64,000 nucleotides of DNA from Eleginops maclovinus. Taxonomy: Eukaryota > Chordata > Actinopteri > Perciformes > Eleginopidae. Made by a program: the position numbers and the translations under genes. Shown in pieces: positions 15,901 to 30,700 of the stretch (the first letter of the stretch is position 1; every line of letters starts with the position of its first letter). The notes under the pieces were generated by a model. That model searched no databases, had not been told where the DNA came from, and saw only the letters and a program-made list of their open reading frames with translations. The stretch is taken from the NCBI RefSeq assembly GCF_036324505.1, contig NC_086358.1, forward strand, positions 4,057,868-4,121,867. Direction: 5' to 3'.

Positions 15901-18900
15901 TGTCGGGCAGAGGCTGCTGTCACATGGACCTGTGTTTGTCCCTTTTCAAGCAAATCAGTCTGGATTATTAAAACAGCAATTCTCAACATTTTAGTTTCTG
16001 CTCTCAATACTTGAGTGTTTACTTCTTTACCTGGAAACTCTGCTACACTTCAGCACTTACAGGTGTTAATATAACAACATGAGTGGCTGGATTTAGATGC
16101 AGAACAAACACCCAAACACTGAGATCTTCTCAAAACATATCTAGGCTAAAAGATAGCACAATTTACCAGAGAAATAATGGTTAAACCTGCAAGTTTGGTA
16201 GTAGATGTGCTTCCTTTACTCCCCATTATCAACAGTAGTGATATAATCAAGTGGCTGGTATAATTCAACACTCACTAGCCTGCATTACATGCAACATCCT
16301 GGCCGTATTTCTTAGACAGGAAGAGTCTGGTTGAAAATGAAAGAGCAGCTGCGCCATGTGTGGGAGAAACTCAAAAGTATGCAAGCTTTCATGCCAATCT
16401 AACAGCAGCTGATACCAATTAGATCTCTTTCTCTGGTTGAAGAATCACACTCAGTAATGAAGACCTCACAAGACTGTCATTCATGGTTCATAAACTCTTA
16501 TGTAGAACCAATTAGGTCTCAACTAGCTGCACAGATTTACAACCGGGTGACTTTTAGCTAACAATGCTAGTAGCACCTGGGTGACTATAGCTAACCATGC
16601 TAGTAGCAGCTGGGTGACTATAGCTAACCATGCTAGTAGCAGCTGGGTGAGTATAGCTAACAATGCTAGTAGCAGCTGGGTGACTATAGCTAACGATGCT
16701 AGTAGCAGCTGGGTGACTATAGCTAACCATGCTAGTAGCACCTGGGTGACTATAGCTAACAATGCTAGTAGCACCTGGGTGACTATAGCTAACAATGCTA
16801 GTAGCACCTGGGTGACTATAGCTAACCATGCTAGTAGCAGCTGAGTGACTATAGCTAACAATGCTAGTAGCACCTGGGTGACTATAGCTAACAATGCTAG
16901 TAGCACCTGGGTGACTATAGCTAACAATGCTAGCTGCACACGGGTGACTATAGCTAACAATGCCAATTTACCCAGGTAACTAAAGCTAACAATGCTAGTA
17001 GCACCTGGGTGACTATAGCTAACCATGCTAGTAGCAGCTGAGTGACTATAGCTAACAATGCTAGTAGCACCTGGGTGACTATAGCTAACAATGCTAGTAG
17101 CACCTGGGTGACTATAGCTAACAATGCTAGCTGCACACGGGTGACTATAGCTAACAATGCCAATTTACCCAGGTAACTAAAGCTAACAATGCTATTTGCA
17201 CCTGGGTGACTATAGCTAACCATGCTAGTAGCAGCTGAGTGACTATAGCTAACAATGCTAGTAGCACCTGGGTGACTATAGCTAACAATGCTAGTAGCAC
17301 CTGGGTGACTATAGCTAACAATGCTAGCTGCACACGGGTGACTATAGCTAACAATGCCAATTTACCCAGGTAACTAAAGCTAACAATGCTAGTAGCACCT
17401 GGGTGACTATAGCTAACCATGCTATTTGCACCCTGGTGACCGCTGTTAAAGTTTCACTAAAAGTAAAATTCAACTTGGCTAAACTAGCTGCTTTAGCTCA
17501 TCACATGACAAGTGTTCATTTGGACCATTACATTTGAATTACACAAGCAGTGAGAACACATTGTGGTTGTAAGGAGTATTATTTGTGTTGCTTTTCTCCC
17601 ACTAAAGATGACGTTCCACCTTGAATACAGTCAGGTGTAAATGGCTGAAAATAGACCATCCGTTGTTAGTTTCATATGGCTCTATCTGTGCGTGTGAAAG
17701 CCGCTGGGATTTCATCTGGGGGAAAATCTCCAGCCCCTGAGATGGCAGGTGGGAAAAAATATCAGCTACTCAGCAAAGACATTCCTGAGATGAATATCGT
17801 CTATTGTGTTTGAGATGAAGGGTTTCATGGATGTTAAAACAAACACGTATGAGAACAGCCACGACGTGTGAAGCCCTTTTCATGATTCATCCCCACACCC
17901 TGTATTGTAGTCTGTGCATAAACAAACCGAGCTTCTTATACCTTCCTCTCTCTCAGGTGTTCACAGCATGCATTTGAGTGACAGCTAGAACATCAGAGTT
18001 ATACTTAGAGCTGTCGTGAGTGTGTGTAATGGAAGTAGACAAGCGGACAGCGGTGACTAACCGCTCAGGGGGGCTTTTCAGCAGAGAGAGGACATCGCAT
18101 TGTGACTGACAATTGACTTTCTCTGTTCCTCAAAGACACAATTGTTCTGCCTCCGTCTGAAATCAGCCGAAAATTGCTGTCTGTTAGAGAAAAGGGGAGT
18201 CATTGACCGATTACTGTGTTCCTTTTTCACACGAATTATCACAGTCAGGAAAACAGACTCTGGAATATCTGTGCAGTGTTTTATATGCAAGCTATTTTAG
18301 ACTTATAGTGTCTTTTGTCCGCTCAGACTCCACCTTCTTTATCCACTTCTTCTTCTACTTTATTATTGATTGTTTTTCCAGGATTGTGTCGTCTTCCTTA
18401 AACTCATGTCCTTCTACAAAGTCTTGTGAAGAAATGAAACTGAGCATATCATTTGACCATCTGAGATCAACTTTGATCCTCCATTTTTATCTTATATTTT
18501 ATTCCCAGCACCTGCGTCTCAAGACTTCTTTAGTATTTGGTCTTCCAGGGTGCCAAAGAGCCACCCAGCATTCTTGTGCCAGCTGTCCTTCATCTGCTCT
18601 ACAGAGCTGCTGATCCACAAAGGGGGGGTATCACAGAAATGCAACAGAAATACCATGCATCATGCTCGCACACACCCTGAGTGTGTGTAAGGGTGTAAGC
18701 TTTTATAAAGTGGCAGCCAGCTGGTGTTAATGGGAAATGTTGGCATTTTTGCATAGCATTCTGCCTGCATAGCCTCCATTGGACTCATTTGTTTACCTCT
18801 GTAACATAATGACATCACTATGTAACAGTCACGCTTCTGTTGGCTAGCGCTCGAACACATTGTGCGTGATAGGCTAAGGGGCGGGACCATGGATGTATAA

Positions 18901-21357
18901 TAAGAACTGGATACAGCGTTGGAGGCGCGACATTGTTCATTCCTATGAGAACTGCTCATTAGCGCATGAACACAAAATGGCCTGAGATTCTCGAGAGCAG
19001 AACGTCACAAATTACCCATCATGCCTGGCTGTCGAGAGCATAGAGCATGCGCAGTTGAGTTTCCCCTTAAGCCCCGCCCCCTATCTCCCGCTCTCGACTC
19101 ACTAGAATGAATGGAGAGGGGAAATAAATCTGGATTCAGCTTTAAGCGCATTTTACATCTTTAAGGACCTAATGTTTTTAATAAGGGCTATGAAAGGGTT
19201 CATACTGGGTAGTTTATTTGGTTTCAAATAAATGATCCACCCATTTACAGACATCTCTTTCCCAATGTAAGTCAATGGGAAAAAGTCTTTCTAGCCAAGG
19301 TGACGCCACAGACTGATACGGAAGTTGTAGTACCGCCGTTTGGACACTACGAATATTTTCTCAAAGTCCCAAGCACTTCCTGGCGGCTTGGGCGGGACAT
19401 CTCTAAGCAGTTGACCAATCACAACAGAGCCGGCCAGCTAACCAATCAGAGCAGACTGGGCTCTGGTTTCAGACAGAGGGTGAAAGGAGTCCCAGTGGAG
19501 ACAAAAAATACTGAAGGTGAACCTAATGTCCTCTTTAAGGTGGAGAGCTGAAAAGACTCTGTTGTTTTGGAGTATAGAAAGCAGCTTGGATGAGACAGCA
19601 ACCTCCCCTGATTAAGAACACAACTACTCTTGAGCCAGACTCTATTAGGAACAATGACAAACAGACTAGTGAAACGTTTCCGTGTAGTTTCCTCTCAGTG
19701 ATGTTGTCAGACACTTATAATAGCAATGTGAGATTGTCTCTGCCAAAAAGCACTTTAAGTGGAAGAACATTAACGGTCCACAACTCCCGCAACTGATGTT
19801 ATTGCAGCTCAGTTAGCCGCTGCAGCTCTCCAGCTCCTAACTGGACCAATTTCAAAAATGGCATTACTCACTTTTTCACCCAAACGTTAAATAAGCTCCA
19901 GGTTCAAAAATAACATTTTCCCTTCAACAGTGCTGTCATGAATCCCTAAATCAAACAAACTGTATTCTGTGTCTTTAGCACTGCGTAATCCCACCCTTAA
20001 TGCGTCACGTTGGGTTATTTTAATTCATTTTGTACTTGTCCAGACATGTTAACATCCTCTCTTAGGAACCAATAAACAAACACCGGCACACAGGCAGACA
20101 CCCTCCCTGTCTGTCCCGCTCAGTGTTGGGATTCCCTCTGTGACGCATCATGGGATAGACCAAGCGTTGACCTCATCACGCCAGCGGGAGGAAAAACACA
20201 CCCTGCTGCCTGCGGTGGTGTGGACCTCTTGGCCTCAGGTTCTCCCACTCCTCCGCATTATTTTTTCGTGCGTCCCTGTCGTTACAATGAAAGGAAAAGG
20301 ACTCTTCCCGGTACCATGTAACCAAAACATTTCCAAAACTCCCACACATGAATTTGGTTCCTCTCACAGAAGAGGGGAATCCCCTGCTCGTTCTGTGCCA
20401 GGAACTAACTGTACTTCAAGCTTTTTAAAGTGTGTATGCATATGTCTGACAGGTTTGTGTTTGACCCAGCTGTTTTAGGAATGCCAGGGGCCAGCACGGG
20501 TCGGGAATGACGTAAGAGCACGAGAACAGAGGGAGGGAACGCAGTGGAGGTGGGGGGGGGGGGACGATATCTGCTGTGGAATTCCAGATATCCCACTGCA
20601 TTCTGTTTTTGGAAACACAATTGTCTGGTATTTGGTTGAACTTCCCTGCACAGTTCTGCTCAGTTCACCCTCCAGACCTCAGTGTTCCCGTTTATATTTG
20701 GAACATTGTTTGTCCCAAATCTTGAGTGAACGTTTCAGACTTTCTGTTGTGCTTTTTTAGTTTCACACAACGCGATGACACACCTGCTCCGATCTGGAAT
20801 CTGATTATCACTTTTTCACAAGCCAACCCAAACCAGTTCTTTGCCTCGTCCGACTCTTAAGTAGACTGGAACAGTAGCGCGCAATCATCGCTGCTATTCA
20901 TGGGGCGGTGACAGCCTGCCTAATGTTGACACTGACAGTCGGGGCACCTGGCATGACGGGGACAGTGAATAGTCGTGCTGCAGAGCGTCAGTCGGCCTCT
21001 TGTCTTCGGGCCCGAATAGCTGCGACTCCCATCAATGACAGTATTATATCTTACGTGTGAAAGCACAGAGTGGAGCTGTTTGTGCAGCAGACAGGAGAAA
21101 GCCTGTGTAATCAAAAAGACCTAAAAAAAAAGAAGCTAAACCCCCCCCCCCCCCCCTCCCTGGCTTTGGTCACAGCCCAGTGGCCGTTGCTATAGAGACA
21201 CTTCCGATGAGTCATGTGTTTGAAAGATAACATTCCTGCAGGGATGAGCTGCTTCCATCATGCGTGAACTTTGACCCCCCACGACTCCTTCTACGCAGCT
21301 ACAAATCAAATGTGTGTGCGTGTGTGTGTACCTGGGCCTCAGCAGCCATGAGCGCTG

Positions 21358-21400
<43 letters not shown>

Positions 21401-24400
21401 ACTGTTGTGATGGTTTATGGACATGGTGTGTTTGTAGTCGTAAAGACTGCATGCCGTGTGTGTGTTACTGCGTGTTCCTGTACTGGAGCAAACACGGCAG
21501 GAGAGAAGTGTTTTGCATTTTAGAAACACTTTAAGGAATAGTTACCACAGCATTTTCCACATTCTTTTTGGGGAATTTAGATTTTCAGGTAGGGCTGCAC
21601 AATATATATTTTTGAGTCATCATCGCAATGTGAGCCTCAGCGATAAACACAACGAGAAGTACGGCAATATTACGCTCTTTAATCGTTCCTTTGGATCCAT
21701 TTGAGTTTTTAGTTTCAAAGCTTTGTTCTTGCTCTGTACTATTTGTATATGAGAAAACATGACTTTATTTTTCTCATATGATTCATTTAATTTGTTTTAT
21801 GAATGTTTTTGTTGATTTTTCATTGTTAGGTTTTGGACGAGGTACTTTTCTATTTTTATGATTTGTTTCTTGAATTATAAAGTTCTCCATAAAGGATATC
21901 CAATGATCCAAATGTAGATAATATGTGGACATGTTAATAACTTGTTGAACTGCAGTTTTCCTAATAAAATAAACAAATAAATAGTTCCTTCAAAGAGGGG
22001 ATCAGTAGCAAACTACACTTTAAACTTATGTTATTTTATGCCTTTTTCATTCAGGTTAGTGTTCATTTGACTCAATAGAAAATCTATTTAATGGGCAATT
22101 TGTTGTATTTTTAGCAGTATATTGAAATCAGCAGACCTGAGTTATTTCTGTTTATGTATCGCTAGTAGTATCGTAGCAATATTCAACAGCAGCATCCTTT
22201 TTCTCCTTATATTGTGCAGCACTTTCTTCAGGCCTGATTAATATATATCTATTTTTATATCTGCTTTATATAAATGCTCACAAGGCGCTGGTTACTTCCT
22301 GAACCTCCACAAAACAAGAAGGAATCAATATAGTAAAGACATGCTTTAGTTATTTAAGGCTGAAATATTGTTCTGTTTTTTGGTGACTTTTATTGTATGT
22401 TATCTCCAGTTTTTTGTGCAAATTGCTGAACTTTTAACCAAATGTGAAACTTTTTAAAACACCAGAGTGACCCTCTGCTGCTTCTTGCTCTGGGATGGCA
22501 TAAAATGAATGTCTACAGAAGGTATTTGTCTTTTCTTGTGCTCACAGATTGAACGGCGCATGGAGTTGGTGCGCGTCGTTTCGCACAACACACACAAGAG
22601 GATGGTGTCGTGCCTACAGGGACACATCGGGGCAGAGGCAGAAAAGAGACATGTAAGACGACGTATTTGTTACAATAAGACCCTGTAAAAACAGGATGTG
22701 TAATTGTATTTTCGATATCACCTCCCACACTATTTCTGAAGTAGGTCCATGATCTCTCTTTTGTTTTTGTCTACCCCACACCAAATACGCACCACAGTCC
22801 GTACCGCGCCTCTATACAGGAAACGGTCAGGTAACGACACAATTATTCCTCCGCCTCTCTGGTTCTCAGCTCCGCTCGCTCCGTTTCCAATTCACACATC
22901 TGTCATCTTTACTCTTTATGCATGACACTTTTTTAGCCTCTGGGATCCCCTGGTTTGAAAACAGGATGTTGAACGCTCATAAATGTTTTGCACAGATGTA
23001 ATCCATGTCTCGGTTAGAGCGAGCACCGGTGTTGTCGCTTGATAGATGTCTCACTTCCCTAGTTTGCATCTCAAATCCCATATAACATCTTTCACTCTTC
23101 CTCTTCCTTTACTGCTCAATGGAAAGTCCTTGATGAATTTCCATTGGCTTCAACTTCAAATACTGAACCTACTGTACAGAAATGGGTACTTCCTGTACTT
23201 ATGCATAGATTATATGTCTCAATATGAGTCTAATTATTGCCTCTTTCTCGCAGAAAAAGCTCCCCCTTACTGCACTATCCCAGGCCATGGTGGAAGGAGG
23301 AAACCAGCTGGGAGAGGACTCCTTGATAGGGTGAGTTTGTGAATGATTGACAGGCTGGATAACCAATAGCTCCCTCTTAGCAACTGTTGCTAAAGGAGCA
23401 GATGCACCCTGGAGAGTATGAAATATGAGGCCGTGCATCCAGGGCAAGAAACCCACCCAGTTTTCTTTAGTTCCCTTATTTAGATGTGACTGAGAAACAG
23501 CTTGAAGCAAACTCTACACAACAGTCTGTGTGGGTGTAGAAAGTACGTGAGAAGATTGGCTAGTAAACTTTATGCATTCATGTCGACTTTCAGCGTCGAC
23601 CAGCGGTATCAAATTAAAATGCAAAGAGGTCAAGTTACTCAAATGTCCTCCCAACAAACGCCTCATATTGTTTAAAGTGTGACGATAGATGACCGCTACT
23701 CGTCTCAAATTCCCAAATCATCATCAACATATATTGGGAACCTTCAAAGTGGAATGCTTTTAACATACAGACACATTTCACTTGTTTGGTTTCCAGGCAT
23801 AATGAACCACATTCCAATATAAAAAATCTAGACAGATTCTTCTGAATAAATTCAATAATAAGATAAAAGGTGCCTCTTAGAAATGTGAACTTAGGTCTGT
23901 GTAGCCACTTTGTTTCCTAATGCAAGAACTGGGCCTATAAGTGCACTTCCTTTATATTAAATGTTGGCTTAAAAGGTTCATTGTCATGTGTAGGTGCAGA
24001 CTGACGAGTCTGGATCAGCCTGGACTTGGCTTTAATAATATGTATGCATAATAAAACTGACTTACAGACGATCCAAGCAGAGTAAAAGGTCTCTAGTACT
24101 ACTGCGGTTAGTCTGTTCTAGTGTGTAAACGGAAAGTATCAGGGTCATGTACGTCAGGCTATGGTGTGTAGAACTGAACGGTGTTTTAGCTGGATCACTT
24201 TCCCCAAACTCATAAAAAACAACGCTCTTTTAAGACTCCGTTTTCAGGTAGAACCGTCACCATGACAAAGTGATGCCCGGCTTCGACTGCATTTGATTAG
24301 TTTGATTCCTGCAATAATTGTGACCCAAAGCCCTGATTCATGACCACAGATGAGCTGTCACTAGGCCACTCGCTGTCCTCAGGCTATAGGCAGATGGAAA

Positions 24401-27400
24401 TGTCATCATCACAATAACCTGGTTTAGTTTTCACGTATTGATTTGGAGCGGCGGAAGAGACGGGACGGATTTCCATCCTTCTGTGTTGCTTTGTTTTTAC
24501 CAGGAAAATGTGTCATGTCCTAACAGTGCTAAAATCCTAACGAGATAACGATGAATGTGACGCCGTTGCGACTCTAACACCCTTCTCCGTGTGTGTGTTG
24601 ACAGGAAGATGATGGAAGTGTGCGGCGAGGCGGAGAATCGCCTGGCATCGGAGCTGATGCAACACGAGCTGCAGATCGAGAAGGACGTCCTGGATCCCCT
24701 CAGCCAGCTAGCAGAGGTCCAATAAAAACACCCTCTGCACATAAAGACACTAAACACAAGTTAAATATTTAAAGCTCTGTCATAGCTCGTGGCTTGTGTA
24801 TTTAAGTGCAGTCACACCGTCAATATTTTTAACATTTAAACACCATCTATATTCAGGTCTTCTGGGTTGATACTGTCCATTCACATTGGCTGTTTGCTGT
24901 TACGTAATCTTGTAAAGTTGGAGGAAGAGAAGTCAAAATAAAACTGATTCCAGTCCCGTTAGCATGAAGCTAAATATAGGAACTTTTCTCTTCGTCACTA
25001 ATCACTGGGGTTTTCCAAACATGAGTAACTTTCAGCCGACGGACATATATATATCTTTGTTCCCGTAATCTTGCATTTTTGATTATTTCTTCTACAACTT
25101 CCCCCAAGAACACCTACCACATTCACACTGTGCGTGAGAAACTCAGCGGTGTGTCTACTTCCTGCTGTCTGTGCTGGATGCTTTTGATAAGGCAGGATTC
25201 ACGTGTGCAGGAATCGAGCATTCAGATTTGGCAGGAATGCCTGCGTTATAAATAAAGGGAATGAAAATACAATTATTTATCAATGAAAGTGTGTTTGTTT
25301 GTCTTAATATTTTCAATGTTCTTAATGGAATTCTTTAAGTTGTTTATCGTTTATTTTTATTTATATATATATATAATAGGAGTAAATGCTCCAACAGTTT
25401 CCACCAACCTGTAAAAGCTTAAGACAGTCATCCAGAAAGAAGAATCAAAAGGAATGTGTTTGATTCTGTTCATCTCAGGCTCATTCAACGTCTGATATTT
25501 TTGCAGGTGGACATTCCCAACATCCTGAAGCAGAGGAAACAGCTGGCCAAACTGGTGCTGGACTATGATTCCGCCAGAGCAAGGTATGCCAGTTTATATC
25601 CGTTGAGTTGAGTGTTTTTTTTAACTAATCAGACGGTCTCACTCCATATCCTTTGTTTCCTTGTTCTTCCAAACTCTAGATGGTTGCAGGCAACCAAGTC
25701 GATAATCTCAGGAACAAACACTCACGCACTGACGGCCAAGGCTGACCTTCTCAAAGAGGAGATGGACGAGGCCATGAACAAAGTGGAGCTCTGCAAGGTA
25801 ACGCGCTTATATGTCAGAATCAGAAATGCTACATTTATCCCAGGATTTTGTCACAGTTGCTCCATTCCCCCCCAAAAATATACAAAAATGTAAAAGTATT
25901 TATTTGAAGTTAAAGTGAAAATGTGTGATTTGTACTTCCATATATAAAAACACCTGATCATGCTTCAAAGAAATGTGAGGTTTGCAGGGATGAGCAGCTG
26001 AAGATAGAGGACTCGTGGTCTTTATATTTAACAATATATTGGTTTATTATTGTCATGTTTATCAGGATGATAGCAGGCCATACGAGTGCTCCAAAATAGA
26101 TTCAGAAACTGGAAAGAAGTCTGATCATAAGTTTGAACTGGGAAAAGAATAGCCACCGGAACAAACTGGACTTCCCAAGACCCTGGGGACCTCTGACCCA
26201 GTTTGCTGACGCTCACACTAAAAATGCACCGTCAGCTGTGTGTGTGTGTGTGTGTTTAGCGAACTGAATCACTAGTGAGTTTTAGTGTCCAGCGGCTGCG
26301 TGATGCGTCAGGTTTTTCTATCCAGGAAGCACGGAGCCGTGTGTTTCCCTCCCGCTCTCTCAGAGTCCGGCCAGCAGCAGCAGCCGGAGGATTTATGACT
26401 CACCTTGAGCACGGTCAGACGCTTAGCCGACCGCTGACGTCTGCACTCGGTCATTTGATGGATGTGTAGGGGAGATGGAAGATCTTTGATAAATGAATAA
26501 TGGTTTACAGCAGCAAAACTACCAAGTCAAATTGAGCCTCCACAAAGCGAGACAGCAAGTTACTCCTGTCTTCCACAAAGTAAGATTACTGTTTTGGTCA
26601 ATGCAGTCTGGCGGCTTTCAAAGAAAGCATGAATAAGGGCTTTAGTATCCCGTCAGACAAGCAAAAGCAGTTAAAATATTCTAAATTTAGCGACTAAAAT
26701 ACAGTCCACAGGTGACTAAAGTATAGCTTTGCTGCTGACTTCGTCCACAGCAGTACATCAATTTAACTTCTGTCTGTTTTTCATGAGGGATCACAGGGAT
26801 TTGAGACTTTGCAGACCATTTACATGCACTAAAACCTGTGCTTTAACTTTTGAAATCCCTGTTTTTTTTATCCACCAGGATCAACTCGCTGCAGACATGT
26901 ACAGTTTCTTCTCCAAAGAAGGCGACTATGCCCGCTACTTCGTAACAGTGAGTACAGCATGTCATCAGCAAGCCAAAAGAATGTGTGTGTGTGTGTGTGT
27001 GTGTGTGTATGAGTTTTTGTGGGAAAGCTCCCAGCTGCAGAGTAACTGGGGAACACAGACTTGGCAATGGTTTTTATTTACTTTCCTGTCTTTTACTGCC
27101 TCGTCTTAATCGAACCCTAATCTTTTTTGTTTCTGTAGCTCTTAGAAGCTCAAGCTGATTACCACAGAAAGTCTCTCACTGTGCTGGAGAGTGTGTTGCC
27201 AACAATCCAGGATCAGCAAGGTGAGATGCATGCAAACAAGGACGCTCTGTCTGCCTCTGTGGTTCCTGCGTTGTTTCGGTCCCTTCAAACACATTTCCTG
27301 TGAAGGAGGTGTGAACAAAGTAGCTGCTCGGAGGAGAAACGCTTTTCATATTCACTCCTCCTCAAACCAGCTTCTGTTTCATTCATTTACATCACTCCGC

Positions 27401-27688
27401 TCTGTTTTCCTAACTCCCAGATTCTAACCAAGTAGTGGTGACTGTCAAACTCCACAACTGAGGCGCAGATACCAAAGAATAGCCTTTTGTTTTCACCGCT
27501 CTGCCCCCTAAAAGAAAGACTCACGTTTTCCATTTTTAAACAACACGACTCCTCTCAGATTTCCTAGAGTTTTGGTGCCAATGCTACACATGTCTCTCTG
27601 AAGGGAGCGTGTTTTTCTCGGTGTTGAAAACATGTGGTCTCAACCAGACGAGGCTGGTCTCCCAGCATGTGGCGATGACTCACACACT

Positions 27689-27738
<50 letters not shown>

Positions 27739-30700
27739 CCCATCTCATATCACACCCACCTGGGTTTTGGCAACAGCAACACACCCCCCCCTCCCTGTTC
27801 ACACACACACACACACACACACAGTCACTCATGAAGATATTATGTGGCGGCTCCCTACAGGGGGAGAGAGGACTGTTGAACCAAATATCTGCCTTTCAGA
27901 TCAGCAACAGGCCTGCAGAAATATAAAAGTATAATAAAACGTTGTAATAAATACCTCAGTAATAGATGAGCAATATCAATAATCAGTATCAGGTTGAATT
28001 ACTTTGATATTATTATTACTACTAGATACAAATCACATGGGAATTCTTCTCCGTTCTCAAAGTGTAAACTATTAACTGTCCATTTTATAACCAAAGAATA
28101 AATATAAAGTGGATTAATCTTCTAAATCAATTCAAGATATTGCACTTTATTCTAATCAACTGACTCCATTACAAAAATAAGACTTAAAAATGATGGTTGA
28201 TTCTTTCCAAACTCCTTAAACAGGTTTTAATGCAAGGAAATGCCTTTTATGTAATAACAGTTGCTTTAAAGGTGCCATAGAATGGAAAACTGGTTTCACC
28301 TTGGCATCGTTGAATAAGGGGAGTTCGGTACATTGAGCTGACATACCGTGAACCTCAAACACCATTGTTTCCTCCTTCAGGTGCAAATCATGAATGTGCA
28401 TATCACAGCGGTAAAACGGGCGCATTACAACAATCCCCGTGTGTGATGTCACACACGGTAGTCCAGGCCCAACATTAGCATTCACCAGCTGCTGGAAACA
28501 CTAACGCTAACACTTACCACTCCGTAACGTTGCTCTCCAATCTCAGACCAACTGGCTGTTCTTCAAATTGATCGGTTTCCTCCTCCGATAAAGGCTCAAA
28601 CATGTAAGGCTGGATGCCAATAGCCTCCATGGTTCATCTCTCACAGTTTCGAGAACTTCCCTTACTTCTGTGGGCTCTGAGGCACCCATGGATTGCTCCT
28701 TGTAATTCAGCCAATCAGAGCAGAGCTCGTCATCATTATTTAAATGAGCCCCAAATAAGGCAACTCGGCTTGTTCCATTCTAGGATCAAATCATAGGGTT
28801 GTAAATGGGTCTGTAAAACTGCATCTGGACATTTTTTGGATCAACCAAAGTTATATAACTTCTTTGTAGACATCAGAGAACAATCTGAAATACCACAGAG
28901 ATGCTTTCTATGGAACCTTTAAGATGATGCTTTAAATGCGGTTACAAACTACAGGTGTGCTCATCATGCAAAGAGTGTCATTGTTATAAAGTTGCCATAT
29001 TGCCAACATTCATCTTAACAGTTCCTTTATATCTTTTCAGTGAAATAAAAGTCTAACTATCACTGCTTCTCTCTTTGCCTTCAGACTCGTGGACGGAGAA
29101 GCCAGCTTTCGGCACGGCGCTGGATGAACACCTGAAGAGGAGCGGAAGAGAGATCGCTCTGCCGCTGGAGGCCTGCGTCATGATGCTGCTGGAGACCGGC
29201 ATGAAGGAGGAGGTGAGGGAGTCAAGACGTGGAGAGATCAGAGCAGGAGCAGTGCAGAGAAACCTAGCATTTCACAGGATTAATCTCCTGTAGGGGCAGA
29301 AAAGTGGAGGCTGAATTAGATTTTAGACGATGATTGTCTGTTGTGATTGGTCAATCTCTTATAGATGTCCCGCCCCTTAGCCTATCACGTATGTGTTGTA
29401 GCGTTAGCCTAAAGAAGCGTGAGTGTTGCATAGTGATGCCATTATCAAGGAAACTCCCTCAGGAAGGATTTTAGCCTTTACAGACCGTTTACATGCACTC
29501 AAACCTAAATAGCACACTCCAGGAAAAGGAAAAGGCGTATTAGGGTCACTTTAAATAACACCAAACACACAGTCTTAAGCTAAGGGGTTCTCAGCACAGA
29601 GTTTTATAATGAAGAATGAGTTTTTGTTTGCTTTAACGGACATGACTGCTCCTTTTGTGGCCCTCGTCTCCCCACGTTAGTCAGGGAAGTGCTGGCGTAG
29701 GTCATTAAAAGTCTCATGGAGCCGTGGCTGCGATTAGCGGCTCCGCTGGTCATTGATTTAATTGAAACCAAGCTTCCAACTTGTTTGTTCACATGCGCAT
29801 CTTCAGACTGGGAGACGGGCGGACAGACAAACTGTAAACAAAGGAAACTCCAAAGAAAGTGTCCCCAGAGACAATTTATGACAAGTTTGAGATGTCCCAC
29901 CCTGATACAAATATAGAAAACAATAGAAGCTACTTGTCTCCTGTCCATAAATCAGACGTGTGTGTGTACGTGTTTGTGCACAACAGAGAGCGAGTGCAAG
30001 TGTTAACTGCACAGCACGTTATTTGTGGAGCCGTTCATTCCTCTCTGTGTCATTATGGCGTGAAGACGGCTTTTGTTTGTGTGTCAGGGTAAAGCGAGTA
30101 GTGGGTGTGTGTGCGTGTGTGTGTTTGTTCGCCCGCTTTAAGGTTTCATTATGTGCAGCTGGCAGGGGGACTTTATACAGAGTCTGTGTGTAATTGAGTG
30201 TTGGGAGGAGGGAGTGTGTAGGTTACAGTGGAAGCGTGGGGTCTCGTGTGCACACTGAATGCCTGCCTGTGTCGAGCCTGTTGTTTGCTGGCAGTGTAAC
30301 TGTGGTTTACTTATGTTTGTGTGTGTGTTTGTGTGTCAGGGTCTGTTCAGAATCGCAGCAGGGGCTTCCAAGCTAAAGAAGCTAAAGGCAGCGCTGGACT
30401 GTTCCACTTCACAACTGGAGGAGTTCTACTCGGACCCCCACGCTGTCGCCGGTACGTCCCAAACGAGATGCATTTTTTTCTTGGACGCTCGGGCCAGTTC
30501 TTTGACTCATTTTAATTTAATCCAGAAACAAATAAGATGGTTTTACTGACAGTGGAGCAGTTGATTATGTAAAATCTGCAAATTAAAGGGTTTGAATAGC
30601 ACAGAAAATTATACAGAAGCCATTGTTTTTCGGTACTAGTCTGCCCATTAATACTTGTATGGAGGAAAGCATAAATGATTTTGTCTTATGAAGAAACTGG

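Larger units (their letters stand above)
6579..27220 (+). other. arhgap17: BAR-domain coding exons 1-9 of arhgap17
   Basis: Exons 1-9 encode residues 1 to about 245, the N-terminal BAR domain that dimerises and senses or bends membranes. Segments matching the family include KTEVLSDDLLQ (exon 2), ERRMELVR and HKRMVSCLQG (exon 3), DIPNILKQRKQLAKLVLDYD (exon 6), LLKEEMDEAMNKVE (exon 7), DQLAADMYSFFSKEGDYARY (exon 8) and LLEAQADYHRKSL (exon 9). Exons 1 and 2 are separated by 9.2 kb and exons 2 and 3 by 6.7 kb; most repeats of the gene lie in those two introns. Confidence 0.9.

Noticed and set aside
16523..17420. Long open frames with 11-residue repeats on both strands
   Set aside because: They are produced by a 33-bp intronic minisatellite whose unit is a multiple of three; the same array is open in several frames on both strands, and no splice context or family match exists.
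16540..17445. CRISPR-like array
   Set aside because: The units are contiguous 33-mers with point differences and no unique spacers, inside an intron of a vertebrate gene.
18203..18613. 136-codon plus-strand frame in arhgap17 intron 2
   Set aside because: Composition is low-complexity Ser/Phe/Leu, there is no family resemblance and no flanking splice pair in phase with exons 2 and 3.
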